From a virus: a DNA stretch of 53,459 nucleotides. Under the pieces are notes generated by a model that saw only the letters and a program-made list of their open reading frames with translations, made no database searches and was not told the origin of the DNA. Shown one piece after another: positions 32,759 through 40,948 of this stretch. Positions within the stretch are counted from its first letter, which is position 1, and every line of letters starts with the position of its first letter. Position numbers and translations under genes: made by a program. Location of the stretch: IMG/VR virus record IMGVR_UViG_3300017987_000115, positions 1 through 53,459 of that record; one strand, given 5' to 3'.

Positions 32759-33763
32759 ATGGCAAAGAAAAAGAAGGCCAAAGGAAAGGCCAAAGGAAAA
32801 GGCAAGGCCAAGCGTTCCCCATCGCAAAAAGGCCTGGTCAAGAAAGGCGTTCGCAAAGTCGAGCGTGGATTGAAGAAAGCTGCAAAGACCGTTTCACGCT
32901 ATGCGAAAGCTTCGGCGAAGTCGGCCAAGTACCTGGAGCAGCTTGTGTCAGTGCTTGACAGCACGAAGTCGGAACTGGCAGAGCTGAAAAAGTCAGCGTC
33001 AGCCAAGGTGCCGAAGGAAAAGAAAGAAAAGAAGTCCAAGAAGGGCAAGAGCAAAAAGGCAAAGAAAGCCAAGAAGGTCGACAAGGCCGAAGCACCGAAG
33101 AAAAGGAAGAAGGCCAAAAAAGCCAAGAAGGTCAAAAAGGCCCAAAAGGAAGAATCCGAAGACGGTCGAAAGGGCTCCCTCATTTCCAGCGATAACCAAG
33201 CACATGAAATGGGGGAGCCCATTTCATCTTTTACTAAGAGAAAAGTCACGAAGTCTTTCAGTGAAAAGTTTGTTGAAAGGGTTGCTCTGATTGAGCAACC
33301 CAGCAATATTAATAAGTTTGTTCAAGTGTTCAGAGGAGTTAGCGGCAAAGAGTACAGAGTGGAACCTATGCAGAGGTGTTCTGATGCTACGCTAGGCGAC
33401 ATTGGTGACATTGTTATTAGGCACGGTCATGGTTGGAGTCATTACTACTTCTACCCAGCAAACGGACCTATTAAAAAGAAAGATAAGTTCAGGTACTTTG
33501 TTTTGTTTGATCCGTCTATAAGATATTACATTGTTGTTAGGGATAAGTTGTCTCACATTAAACAGTCTCACCAGGCTGGTGAGTACGTTATGCTTGATAA
33601 GAAAACAGCTGCGTTGAAAAATGCAAAGACTTCTAATCATCAGTGTAGACTTCATAGAAACAAAAACGGAAACCACGGTGGACTGAAAAACCGTGATATT
33701 ATATTCAGGGACCGTAAGCTTAAGGTTAAAAGAAAGAAGAGAGCAAAGGAGACTGGAAAATGA
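32759..33763 (+). CDS. Histone-H1-like Lys/Ala-rich protein with C-terminal globular domain, 334 aa
   Basis: AAAGGAGACC at 32741-32750 sets ATG 32759 as start. Residues 1-35 and 80-130 are KAKGKAKGK/AKKAKKV-type repeats like bacterial histone H1-like proteins, flanking a helical stretch (SAKYLEQLVSVLDSTKSELAEL). Residues 165-334 form a separate basic beta-rich domain (RVEPMQRCSDATLGDIGDIV, YFVLFDPSIRYYIVVR). DNA compaction is inferred from composition. The junction between the two parts contains a 15-bp hairpin (33172-33220), suggesting domain fusion by an inserted element. Confidence 0.7.
   Translation: MAKKKKAKGKAKGKGKAKRSPSQKGLVKKGVRKVERGLKKAAKTVSRYAKASAKSAKYLEQLVSVLDSTKSELAELKKSASAKVPKEKKEKKSKKGKSKKAKKAKKVDKAEAPKKRKKAKKAKKVKKAQKEESEDGRKGSLISSDNQAHEMGEPISSFTKRKVTKSFSEKFVERVALIEQPSNINKFVQVFRGVSGKEYRVEPMQRCSDATLGDIGDIVIRHGHGWSHYYFYPANGPIKKKDKFRYFVLFDPSIRYYIVVRDKLSHIKQSHQAGEYVMLDKKTAALKNAKTSNHQCRLHRNKNGNHGGLKNRDIIFRDRKLKVKRKKRAKETGK
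33172..33220. repeat. 15-bp GC-rich hairpin inside a coding sequence
   Basis: GGGCTCCCTCATTTC (33172-33186) pairs with GAAATGGGGGAGCCC (33206-33220), all Watson-Crick except one T-G, loop 19 nt. It is followed by ATTTCATCTTTT, so it looks like a terminator, yet it is translated in frame at the junction of the lysine-rich and globular parts of the 32759 gene. A GGGGGAGCC/GGCTCCCCC hairpin recurs at 36095-36125. Confidence 0.7.
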
Positions 33764-34269
33764 AAAACGTAATCGAGTTTGAGATGGTCAATTACAAGCT
33801 TATGCAAAAGCTCTGTAAATTGACAAATGTGTTTGTCCAGAATATGCTGGACATGAAAGAGGACGTCGAGTTCCCTATCAGGGTAACAGTGGGCGATGAG
33901 GACGAGAGTTACGTTGTCCTTATCAAAAAGAAGTTGTCGAAGCGTCGTCGTAAAGAGCTCGAAGAAGGTAGTGACGAAATCGTGGACCTGGACGACGATG
34001 AAGAGGAAGAGGAAAAGCCGGCTAAGTTAAATAAGAAACCGGGTAAGGGTAAGGCCTCTAAGAAGGCAGTGCGGAAGGCCCCTCCAGCACACGCTACAGG
34101 CCCCATAGAGGCCCCGAAGGGGGAAGACCGGCCCAAGGCCCCGACCTCTGGACCGGTCACAGACTCCATGGGCCGTAAGGTCATAAACAACACGCCTGTA
34201 AAGGCTATGTCAAAGAACCAGGCCAAGAAGAAAAAGAAGGCCAAGGCCAAAGCCAAAAGGAAGAAGTAA
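33760..34269 (+). CDS. Acidic-then-basic tailed protein, 169 aa
   Basis: It overlaps the previous gene by ATGA. The N-terminal 55 residues are a small domain (VIEFEMVNYKLMQKLCKLTNV ... RVTVGDEDESYVVLI, given here in parts). An Asp/Glu stretch and a Lys/Pro/Ala-rich tail (KKKKKAKAKAKRKK) follow. The tail coding DNA is unusually GC-rich with GGCCCC palindromes. The tail is similar in character to the 32759 protein. Nucleic-acid binding is plausible, not shown. Confidence 0.6.
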   Translation: MKNVIEFEMVNYKLMQKLCKLTNVFVQNMLDMKEDVEFPIRVTVGDEDESYVVLIKKKLSKRRRKELEEGSDEIVDLDDDEEEEEKPAKLNKKPGKGKASKKAVRKAPPAHATGPIEAPKGEDRPKAPTSGPVTDSMGRKVINNTPVKAMSKNQAKKKKKAKAKAKRKK

Positions 34270-34270
34270 A

Positions 34271-34594
34271 ATGGGACCGAATACTGACGCGATCTTGAAA
34301 CAGGTTCGTAAACACCTTCCTTCGATCGTAGCTGAATATACAAAACTGCGACGTACGCCTGTAAACATTGGGAAAGGCGTTGACACAGTTTTGCTTGGAG
34401 ACTGGCACGGACCGCACCAGCCTATGGCAGCTGTAGATGAAGAGAACCATTTCATTTTGCTTATAGTCAACAATAGTGTTATGGTTCGCTTTCAAGCAAG
34501 GCATGACTGTGTTAAAGGTTCGTGGTTTTATCCTGTAAAGGATGTTGCAGACGCGATTGTAAAAGCGTGGGAGTCTACAAGCATATGTGAATAG
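34271..34594 (+). CDS. Hypothetical protein, 107 aa
   Basis: It starts 1 nt after the previous stop. A small mixed alpha/beta protein (NHFILLIVNNSVMVRFQ, DVADAIVKAWES), no family recognised. It ends just before a well-formed promoter at 34616-34644, so it is the last gene of its unit. Confidence 0.6.
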   Translation: MGPNTDAILKQVRKHLPSIVAEYTKLRRTPVNIGKGVDTVLLGDWHGPHQPMAAVDEENHFILLIVNNSVMVRFQARHDCVKGSWFYPVKDVADAIVKAWESTSICE

Positions 34595-34615
34595 GTTTGG
34601 CCGTTAAAATTCCTG

Positions 34616-34644
34616 TTGCTTTTGTTGGTGTGTTGTTGTATAAT
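34616..34644 (+). promoter_or_regulatory. Sigma-70-type promoter
   Basis: TTGCTT at 34616-34621 and TATAAT at 34639-34644 are separated by exactly 17 bp. The -10 is a perfect consensus and the -35 matches four of six. The start of transcription would be near 34651, giving a short leader that includes the GGGAGA ribosome binding site of gene 34674. It probably drives the early replication module. Confidence 0.8.
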
Positions 34645-34673
34645 AACGTTTGTCATTGAAGGGAGATTGTAAA

Positions 34674-34880
34674 ATGAAAAGACTGGTTCGTTATTTGTTT
34701 TCTTGTTTGATTTGGAAGTGCGAAGTTTCTTTTCATGAAGAGACAGGCACGTGGTTCTATAATTGCACAAGTCGATTTAAGAAGAGAAAACCTTTTCCAC
34801 GTTGTGTTTCAAAGCATGGAACCAATTTTGATTCGAAGCGTGAAGCTTTGGGTGCCATGAAGAGGGCACTGGTAAATTAA
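34674..34880 (+). CDS. Small hypothetical protein, 68 aa
   Basis: GGGAGA precedes ATG 34674; the frame upstream lacks a ribosome binding site. It is Cys- and Lys/Arg-rich (LIWKCEVSF, YNCTSRFKKRKPFPRC), with possible zinc-binding or disulfide Cys. It is the first gene behind the promoter at 34616. No family is recognised. Confidence 0.6.
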   Translation: MKRLVRYLFSCLIWKCEVSFHEETGTWFYNCTSRFKKRKPFPRCVSKHGTNFDSKREALGAMKRALVN

Positions 34881-34895
34881 AACTGGAGAGTGAAA

Positions 34896-35522
34896 GTGAA
34901 GTTAAAGAAGACTGGTAAGAAAAAAACAAAAACCCAAAAGTCCAAACGCAAAAAAAGTAAACTTACAACACGTAAGACTTTTTCTGTCACGGACGATAGC
35001 CACGGACCTCCATACAACGTATGGGAAAAGATGAATCTATTCATCGATACATGTCATGGTCTAAAAGGCAAAAACCTAAGAAACTTTGTCAGGCAAACGT
35101 ATCACGATTTATTTGCAATTAGACCTGGTCCGAATATTCCAACTGCTCTTGTAAGAGCTGCATGTGGATACGAACTTCAATATAGAGGCTTCATTGAGTA
35201 TGGTATGGAGCATTTGATTTCTGACAGGTTTAAACAAAATAGAGAGTGCTTGCTTTTGTTAGACGTTAATAAGTTGCATCCTAAGTTAGGCGACATATTA
35301 CGTATTTCAATACGTAATGAAGACAAGCAATTGGAAAGGGAAGCTGCAAAAGAGGAACGTCGGCAAGCTAGAGAAAAACGTAGAGAAGAAAGACTTAATA
35401 AAAGGAAGGTGGCTAAAGGTTCTGAAAAGATTTTGAAGAAGCATAGGAAAAAGAAGCGTAAGAAAAAGAAGAAAGAAAAGACTGTTAGTGAGTACGCTTC
35501 ATTGTTGGAAGGTCTGAAATGA
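34896..35522 (+). CDS. Lys/Arg-rich protein, GTG start, 208 aa
   Basis: GGAG at 34885-34888 is 7 nt before GTG 34896, making GTG the likely start; GTG 34890 is too close. The first 40 residues are Lys/Thr-rich, a central region (WEKMNLFIDTCHGLKGKNLRNF...) resembles a globular helical domain, and the C-terminus is very basic (RREERLNKRKVAKGSEKILKKHRKKKRK in parts). Function unknown; nucleic-acid binding is inferred from charge. Confidence 0.6.
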   Translation: MKLKKTGKKKTKTQKSKRKKSKLTTRKTFSVTDDSHGPPYNVWEKMNLFIDTCHGLKGKNLRNFVRQTYHDLFAIRPGPNIPTALVRAACGYELQYRGFIEYGMEHLISDRFKQNRECLLLLDVNKLHPKLGDILRISIRNEDKQLEREAAKEERRQAREKRREERLNKRKVAKGSEKILKKHRKKKRKKKKKEKTVSEYASLLEGLK

Positions 35523-36019
35523 GACTGGTAAAAGCGTACGCAGGTATTGGATCGAGAGAGACGCCAGATCCGATATTGGACTACATGAAAAACGTTGCCG
35601 TACTACTGGCCAATAACGGATATCTGTTGCGGTCTGGTGGCGCAAAGGGAGCTGACTCTGCTTTTGAAGAAGGGTGTGATCGAGTAAAAGGAAAGAAAGA
35701 GATATTTTATCCAGAGCGTGCTACAGATGCAGCGATTAAGCTAGCTTCTGACTTGCATCCAGCATGGCATAGGTGCAGTTCTTACGCTAGAAAACTACAC
35801 GGTAGAAATGTGCAGATTATAAAAGGGAGGTACTATCCTCGCAAAATTCACTCTGTAAAATTTGTAGTATGTTGGCAAGATCCGAACAAGAAGTTTGGTG
35901 GAACACGTATGGGAATGAGTGTTGCAGAACGGTTTGGTATAGATGTATGGAACCTTGCAATAGTAGAACTTCGTGAAGCGTTTGAGCATCACATAATTAA
36001 TAAGTTAGGGAAAGTGTGA
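35519..36019 (+). CDS. SLOG/DprA-like Rossmann-fold protein, 166 aa
   Basis: It begins with the signature YAGIGSRETP (residues 7-16) and has LRSGGAKGAD at about residues 37-46, the nucleotide-binding loop of the SLOG superfamily (DprA/YpsA-like). Many phages encode this small form; DprA itself loads RecA on ssDNA. Ligand unknown; it could bind a nucleotide or signalling molecule. It overlaps the preceding gene by ATGA and its stop overlaps the next start. Confidence 0.8.
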   Translation: MRLVKAYAGIGSRETPDPILDYMKNVAVLLANNGYLLRSGGAKGADSAFEEGCDRVKGKKEIFYPERATDAAIKLASDLHPAWHRCSSYARKLHGRNVQIIKGRYYPRKIHSVKFVVCWQDPNKKFGGTRMGMSVAERFGIDVWNLAIVELREAFEHHIINKLGKV

Positions 36020-37542
36020 GGATGGTACTTAGGTTAAAACGGCGTAGGGTTTTCCAGTCTTCCCAACGCCGACTCTCTTCGCCTGAGCGTCAAGAGGGGG
36101 AGCCTTTTTCCCGGAGGCTCCCCCTACCTCACCAGTCCGAAGCACTTGACTACGGTGAGTTGCTTCGAGAGATTGCGTTGTTTATGGAAATGAGACTGGG
36201 AAAGACTATGGTTGCCATACGTTGGTTGCTTGCAAAAGGCGACGCGCTGTTAAACCTAATAGTGGCACCGTTGTCTGTTTTGTATGTATGGAAGGAAGAG
36301 CTTGCGTTGGAAGGTATACACAACGTTTATATACTGACCGGTTCACAAGAAAAGAGAATGGAAATTATAAAGAAGCATAAGAACGGTTGGTTTCTTTGTA
36401 ACTATGAAGGTCTTACGATTAATAAGAATAAGAAAAAAGGTACACCACGCCGTCCGTCTCAGATCCTCATCAGGCAGTGGGACAGTATTATTCTGGACGA
36501 GTCTGTTCGCATTAAAAGTCCCAAGGCATTCATAACTATTTGTCTGTTAAAGCATTCGTATGCAAAGTACAAAGCAATCTTGACCGGTCTTCCCGCTCCA
36601 GAAGGTCCTCAGGATTATTTCTGTCAGATGAAATTTTTGCACGGTGGGTTCATGGGAGAGTCGAATTATTGGGCTTTCATGAACAGGTACTTTAGAAAAG
36701 ATTTCAAAGGTTGGAATTGGACACCTCATCACAACACAAGAGTTAAGATCAAAGAGTGCATTCACGAAAAGGCTTTTGTAAGGACAAGGAAACAAGCAGG
36801 TATTGGTTCCCCAAAAATATATGAAAAGCGATATGTTGAAATGTCTTCGAAGCAGAAGAAAGCTTACAATAAACTTGAAGAGCAGTTTATTTATGAGGCA
36901 TATGACAAGACAAAAGAGACAAAGTGGATCACCACTAATATGATATGGCTGGCAAGACTGGCTGGAGGATTCGATCCAGACGGTGATAAGGTATCAGACG
37001 AAAAGATAAAAGAATTGCGTAGTCTTTTGGAAACGGAATTAAAAGAGGAAAGTGTTGTAGTATGGTTTAGATTCAACAAAGAAATTAAAGAAGCTTTGAA
37101 GTATCTGAAAAAGAAGATCAAGAAAAAAAATATATCCTGCCACTACGTAGCAGGCGATAATAAAAGCCAACGTGATGAGATAATATCGGAGTTCCAAAAA
37201 GGAAAGTTTAGAGTATTACTCTTCCAGATTAAGTGTGGACAGTACGGTATTAAATGTTCGAGAGCGTCTACAGCTATATACTTTTCAAATAACTATGACT
37301 TTAATGATAGAAGACAATCCGAAGATCGTATTCTTCACATGGAAAAGAAAGAGCCTTTGTTGTATATTGATTTAATAACAAAGGGAACTATTGACGAAGC
37401 AATTGTGAAGGCTCTTAGAGAAAAAGGAGCAACAGCGTCATACTTTATGTCAAGGCTTTTGCAGAATTGGAAAACAGACTTCTATGCTAAGGTTAAAGAG
37501 AAAGAAGAAGAGAAAAGGAAAAAGAAGGTTCATATCAATTGA
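36016..37542 (+). CDS. SNF2/DEAD-like helicase, about 508 aa
   Basis: SF2 helicase: the PHQSEAL Q-motif-like element (about residues 38-44), Walker A in EMRLGKTM (residues 58-65), a Walker B of DESV type (LDESVRIK), and late helicase motifs (LLFQIKCGQYGI; QSEDRILHME matching motif VI Q..gR). It could unwind or remodel DNA during replication or repair. The start is a GTG at 36016 with AGGG 5 nt upstream, or ATG 36022. The N-terminal 40 residues are basic and Y-rich in DNA composition and contain two stem-loops, unlike the rest. Confidence 0.85.
   Translation: MRMVLRLKRRRVFQSSQRRLSSPERQEGEPFSRRLPLPHQSEALDYGELLREIALFMEMRLGKTMVAIRWLLAKGDALLNLIVAPLSVLYVWKEELALEGIHNVYILTGSQEKRMEIIKKHKNGWFLCNYEGLTINKNKKKGTPRRPSQILIRQWDSIILDESVRIKSPKAFITICLLKHSYAKYKAILTGLPAPEGPQDYFCQMKFLHGGFMGESNYWAFMNRYFRKDFKGWNWTPHHNTRVKIKECIHEKAFVRTRKQAGIGSPKIYEKRYVEMSSKQKKAYNKLEEQFIYEAYDKTKETKWITTNMIWLARLAGGFDPDGDKVSDEKIKELRSLLETELKEESVVVWFRFNKEIKEALKYLKKKIKKKNISCHYVAGDNKSQRDEIISEFQKGKFRVLLFQIKCGQYGIKCSRASTAIYFSNNYDFNDRRQSEDRILHMEKKEPLLYIDLITKGTIDEAIVKALREKGATASYFMSRLLQNWKTDFYAKVKEKEEEKRKKKVHIN
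36041..36125. repeat. Tandem hairpins within the helicase 5' coding region
   Basis: GGCGTAGGG (36041-36049) pairs with CCCAACGCC (36062-36070) with one mismatch. AGGGGGAGCC (36095-36104) pairs perfectly with GGCTCCCCCT (36116-36125) over an 11-nt loop. Both lie in the sequence coding for residues about 9-37 of the helicase and could block or delay translation or act as a structural insert. Confidence 0.65.
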
Positions 37543-38002
37543 TCCCGGTCTTGGTGGAACAGGATGGTCGGTCTTTGATAGGGACGTTGGAAAAGTTCCG
37601 ATTGAAGTTGGAATTATAAATAGAAGAAAAGGACACTGGTCTCACAGAGCGTTTATGATTGCGTACGGCATTGTGGAAATATGTGAAGCGTTGGAGGTCA
37701 GAGATTTGTACTGTGAGTATCCAGCTTTCTGGGACACTGTTGCTGGTACAATGGTTGCAAAGAGGGGAGACCTTTTAAAGTTGACGTTTCTTGTTGGTGT
37801 AATATGTGCGATACCGTTCGCATCTGTCAAGTGTTTGAAGAACTTTGAATTGGTTCCGGTTATAAAATGGAAAGGTCAGTTGAAAAAGAACGTTGTTATT
37901 GCCAGAATTTTGGCAAAGCTTGGAAAAGAAGCTTGTAAACGTTTTAGACTTCACATATGGGACGCTGTCGGTATTGGACTTTATAAACTGGGGTTGTTTT
38001 AA
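37484..38002 (+). CDS. RuvC-like Holliday junction resolvase, 172 aa
   Basis: RNase-H-fold resolvase: Asp20 in FISIDPGLGGTGW (residues 16-28), a central Glu in DLYCEYP, and a C-terminal Asp in LHIWDAVGIG. Together these give the acidic catalytic set of RuvC-like nucleases. The start ATG 37484 lies 59 nt inside the helicase gene and gives a basic N-terminus; no better start exists downstream. It would resolve branched replication or recombination intermediates before packaging. Confidence 0.8.
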   Translation: MLRLKRKKKRKGKRRFISIDPGLGGTGWSVFDRDVGKVPIEVGIINRRKGHWSHRAFMIAYGIVEICEALEVRDLYCEYPAFWDTVAGTMVAKRGDLLKLTFLVGVICAIPFASVKCLKNFELVPVIKWKGQLKKNVVIARILAKLGKEACKRFRLHIWDAVGIGLYKLGLF

Positions 38003-38214
38003 TGGTTACAGAATGGTACTGTGAAGTATGTTGGTGTAATTATTGGACTGATCCGTCATTTAGAATTGAGATATTGGGAAATCACGAAGGAAAAAATGAC
38101 GGAACCAAATTGTGGCTGTGTGTTTGTAAAAACTGCATGTTGGAGATAGTCGAGGAGTGTGAATGGAAGAGCGAGATCGCAATTAGTATTAGAAAAAATT
38201 TAAGGGGAGAGTAA
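38002..38214 (+). CDS. Small Cys-rich zinc protein, 70 aa
   Basis: It starts at ATG 38002 overlapping the previous stop. Two Cys clusters, CEVCWC at residues 7-12 and CVCKNC at about 40-45, could hold one zinc ion. The rest is acidic (VEECEWKSEIA). One of a dispersed set of small Cys-pair proteins in this phage. Function unknown. Confidence 0.6.
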   Translation: MVTEWYCEVCWCNYWTDPSFRIEILGNHEGKNDGTKLWLCVCKNCMLEIVEECEWKSEIAISIRKNLRGE

Positions 38215-38502
38215 ATGGGAGCGTACATTAATCCAAAGGGAATGGACAAAGAGGCTTGGCTTGATTTACACGGTAAACCTACGTGTGAAGAGAGCGTTTT
38301 ATATCACAAACCATTCGACGGTGGGTTGGTTGCTGTTTGTTTGGTTAACAATGGGCCGTTTACTGCAGCAGCTATCTTATTCGACGAAAGGGAGAAGAGA
38401 GACTTTAGTGGTCCGCATGATGCGAGACCCAAACAATGGTACTTTGTTGACGTTGAAGAAGTTAAAAACGTTTCAAATTTGGAGTGTTATATAAAAGACT
38501 GA
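38215..38502 (+). CDS. Hypothetical protein, 95 aa
   Basis: AGGGGAGA precedes ATG 38215. Small mixed protein (GGLVAVCLVNNGPFTAAAILFDE...) with no family match that I can recognise. It sits in a string of four short genes between the resolvase and ligase. Confidence 0.6.
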   Translation: MGAYINPKGMDKEAWLDLHGKPTCEESVLYHKPFDGGLVAVCLVNNGPFTAAAILFDEREKRDFSGPHDARPKQWYFVDVEEVKNVSNLECYIKD

Positions 38503-38514
38503 AAGGAGAGAGCA

Positions 38515-38790
38515 ATGAGTTTTCAAGTCGAAAACGTAACCGGGAAAAAAGTGATGAGCGTCAACGTTAGTCTGAGAGGGAATTTTTTAAGTGTGGGCAT
38601 GGACATATATTCAAACCGTTACAAGAGGCTCGCTACAAAGCAAATGAACAATCCAAACAGAACGCCTCCGACTCACTACGACAGTTTTACAATGACACAC
38701 GAACAGGCACTGATGCTCGCTTCTCTTATCTTAAAGAAGGCAGGGGACTTGGCAGACGAAGACAACTTTGATTCGAGGGACATACAATGA
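38515..38790 (+). CDS. Hypothetical protein, 91 aa
   Basis: AAAGGAGAG precedes ATG 38515. A beta-sheet N-terminal half (VSLRGNFLSVGMDIYSN) and a helical C-terminal half (HEQALMLASLILKKAGDL). It overlaps the next gene by ATGA. Function unknown. Confidence 0.6.
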   Translation: MSFQVENVTGKKVMSVNVSLRGNFLSVGMDIYSNRYKRLATKQMNNPNRTPPTHYDSFTMTHEQALMLASLILKKAGDLADEDNFDSRDIQ

Positions 38791-39017
38791 GTATCCCAAT
38801 AGCTCCAAAGTTTAAAGTAATAGCATGTGTAGGTCCGTATCAAATACTTAAAGACGACAAAGGTTTTTTCAGGGTTAAGCTTCCAGGCTATCCGATTAAA
38901 GCTGTCGAGTTTTTAACTGCCGACAAAGCCAAGTTTCAAGCAAGGAAAGCTTTGGAAAAACTACGTGCGGACGGTAAGCTGAAAGCCAGCTCGTCTGAAA
39001 GATACTGGAGACCGTGA
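38787..39017 (+). CDS. Hypothetical protein, 76 aa
   Basis: It overlaps the previous stop. Its pattern (YQILKDDKGFFRVKLPG... FLTADKAKFQARKALEKL) is a short beta hairpin followed by a helix, as in other small proteins of this genome (e.g. 3877). Function unknown. Confidence 0.6.
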   Translation: MSIPIAPKFKVIACVGPYQILKDDKGFFRVKLPGYPIKAVEFLTADKAKFQARKALEKLRADGKLKASSSERYWRP

Positions 39018-39018
39018 C

Positions 39019-40236
39019 ATGAGCAAGAAGGACAAACTCAGAGAAAAGATAAGAGAGTATGGTTTGCCTGGTCCGCTAATGGACTGCAGTGTAGACTTAA
39101 TCCAAAGAACGCTTGCAAAGCGTGTATGGGAATTGGAGCATCCAGATAAAAAGTTTCCAAAGCAGTACGATACTATGCTTGCTAAGGACGCTAGCAAACT
39201 TTCACGTGAAGAGTTTGAAGAAAAGTTCAGCAACGAAAACTGGATAGCCGAAACAAAGCTCAACGGGTGTAGGGGATTACTTATAATCAAGCCGTTGAAA
39301 AACGGAAAGCAAAACGTTCGGATACTTTCAAGACGTCGGTCTGTCAAGACCTTTCGGTATGAAGAGAAGCAAAACAAGCTTCCGCAATTCAAAGACTTTA
39401 AATGGCATGGCGTTAAAGGGTTGACAATTATAGACGGGGAACTTTATCATCCAGAGCAACGGGCAGTGACAGCGTCTGGCACGCAAACAGAAAGTAGACT
39501 TCAAAACGCAACGTCTATACTGAACTCGCTTCCTAGCAAGGCACTGAAGACCCAAAAGAAAATTGGATTTTTGCGTTTCTGTGCTTTCGACGTTTTGTAT
39601 TACAACGGAATGGATCTTCGGAAGCTTCATCTTGAGGAAAGGAAACACTACCTGTCAAAGTTCGGAGCCAACAACGAGTGCTATGTAACTGACATTGATA
39701 TGATGAAGGGTATGATGGTTAAAGAAAGAAACGTCTTCTTTGAGATCATAGGCTTTACAAGATACTTTGACCTTCACAAGCACAAGATCAACAAAAAGAA
39801 GGCAAGCTTCTTCAAGTACTTCATGTCAGAGGTTGAAGACGGCGAGGAAGGTATAATGTTGAAGCGTCTTGACTCTACATATCAATCTGGAAAGAGGTCC
39901 AAAGACTGGTACAAAATGAAGGCTCAACAGACGTTTGACGCCTTCGTAACCGGTTTTCTCCCAGGGCAGGGCCACTTGGCTGGGTTGGTTGGTTCGGTAC
40001 GTTTCTCGGCATATGTAAATGGCGAAGAAAAGATTATTGGAAAGGTCGGAGCTTTTCCACTCAAGGTTCGACAACGCATGACCGGAAAAAATGGAAAGTT
40101 GAAAAAGAAGTGGTACGGTAAGGTTGCCGAACTTCGAGGAGCAGACGTGACCAAGAATAAAAGACTGTTCCACTGTCAGCTTGTACGATGGAGAAAAGAC
40201 AAAGACCCGGACGACTGTGTTGTGGAATTTAAGTAA
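39019..40236 (+). CDS. ATP-dependent DNA ligase, 405 aa
   Basis: It seals nicks using ATP. Motif I is AETKLNGCRG with nucleophile Lys80; the usual KxDG Asp is Asn82 here. Motif Ia/III include RRRS and IDGELY, motif IV is EEGIMLKRLDS, and motif V is DWYKMKAQQ. A C-terminal OB-like region follows (ASVTGFLPGQGH... GKVGAFPLKV). It is complete. It starts 1 nt after the previous stop and belongs to the replication module. Confidence 0.9.
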   Translation: MSKKDKLREKIREYGLPGPLMDCSVDLIQRTLAKRVWELEHPDKKFPKQYDTMLAKDASKLSREEFEEKFSNENWIAETKLNGCRGLLIIKPLKNGKQNVRILSRRRSVKTFRYEEKQNKLPQFKDFKWHGVKGLTIIDGELYHPEQRAVTASGTQTESRLQNATSILNSLPSKALKTQKKIGFLRFCAFDVLYYNGMDLRKLHLEERKHYLSKFGANNECYVTDIDMMKGMMVKERNVFFEIIGFTRYFDLHKHKINKKKASFFKYFMSEVEDGEEGIMLKRLDSTYQSGKRSKDWYKMKAQQTFDAFVTGFLPGQGHLAGLVGSVRFSAYVNGEEKIIGKVGAFPLKVRQRMTGKNGKLKKKWYGKVAELRGADVTKNKRLFHCQLVRWRKDKDPDDCVVEFK

Positions 40237-40247
40237 GGAGAAGAGAG

Positions 40248-40520
40248 ATGATAGGTAAAGTAATTAAATGGGAGCAGTTGAATTATGAAGGGACCGTGTT
40301 TCAATTTACGTACGGGCCTTTTATCTTTCAGGTGAACACGCCGTGTCCCACTATATCGATCTACATGCCAGACGCTTGTTTCCTACCCAAGAGTTTGATC
40401 AATAATAAAGAAAGAGTTTTGGTGCGTATCTTTGAACGCAACTTGGGTCAAGTATCGTGGAAGTCTTTCAATGAAACTGTTGAAAGGTTTCTGAAGACTG
40501 TCTATGGAACAGACTGCTAG
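40248..40520 (+). CDS. Hypothetical protein, 90 aa
   Basis: AAGGAGAAGAGAG precedes ATG 40248. Beta-rich with a C-terminal helix (NETVERFLKTVYG). No family is recognised. It lies between ligase and nuclease genes. Confidence 0.6.
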   Translation: MIGKVIKWEQLNYEGTVFQFTYGPFIFQVNTPCPTISIYMPDACFLPKSLINNKERVLVRIFERNLGQVSWKSFNETVERFLKTVYGTDC

Positions 40521-40543
40521 GTTGTTTAGTTAAGGAGAGTACG

Positions 40544-40948
40544 ATGTCGGAAGAAAGACAAACATTCAAACTACGTTTCCAACCGGGTGACCTTGCTTGG
40601 ATCGTTAACAAAGACGGTTGGGTTCAGCTTGTTATAGTTCGTTCTGTTCATTGTTGTGAAGACGGATGCACATACTCGACTATCGGCATGTGTGGCGAAA
40701 GTATAAAGCTCAAAGACCGCAATGTAACAGATGCAGATATACTCCACTTTGACGATTGCAAAATACCTGGAGAATGGTGGAGGACAAACCTTTACTATGC
40801 AAAGGAAAAACTTATCGCCCATTGGAACGAAAACTACAAAAATCGTACAGACTTTGGCGATACAGAAGAAGATGAATGGATTGGGAAAGAAGATTATCCA
40901 ACTTATAGGCCAGGCGAACATCCTACAAAGGTGGTGGATCCGAGATGA
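40544..40948 (+). CDS. Hypothetical protein, 134 aa
   Basis: AAGGAGAG precedes ATG 40544. The N-terminal part looks like a small beta domain (FQPGDLAWIVNKDGWVQLV) with several Cys (HCCEDGCTYSTIGMCG), resembling an SH3-like or KOW-like fold. The C-terminus is acidic and Pro/Tyr-rich. It overlaps the next gene by ATGA. Function unknown. Confidence 0.6.
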   Translation: MSEERQTFKLRFQPGDLAWIVNKDGWVQLVIVRSVHCCEDGCTYSTIGMCGESIKLKDRNVTDADILHFDDCKIPGEWWRTNLYYAKEKLIAHWNENYKNRTDFGDTEEDEWIGKEDYPTYRPGEHPTKVVDPR

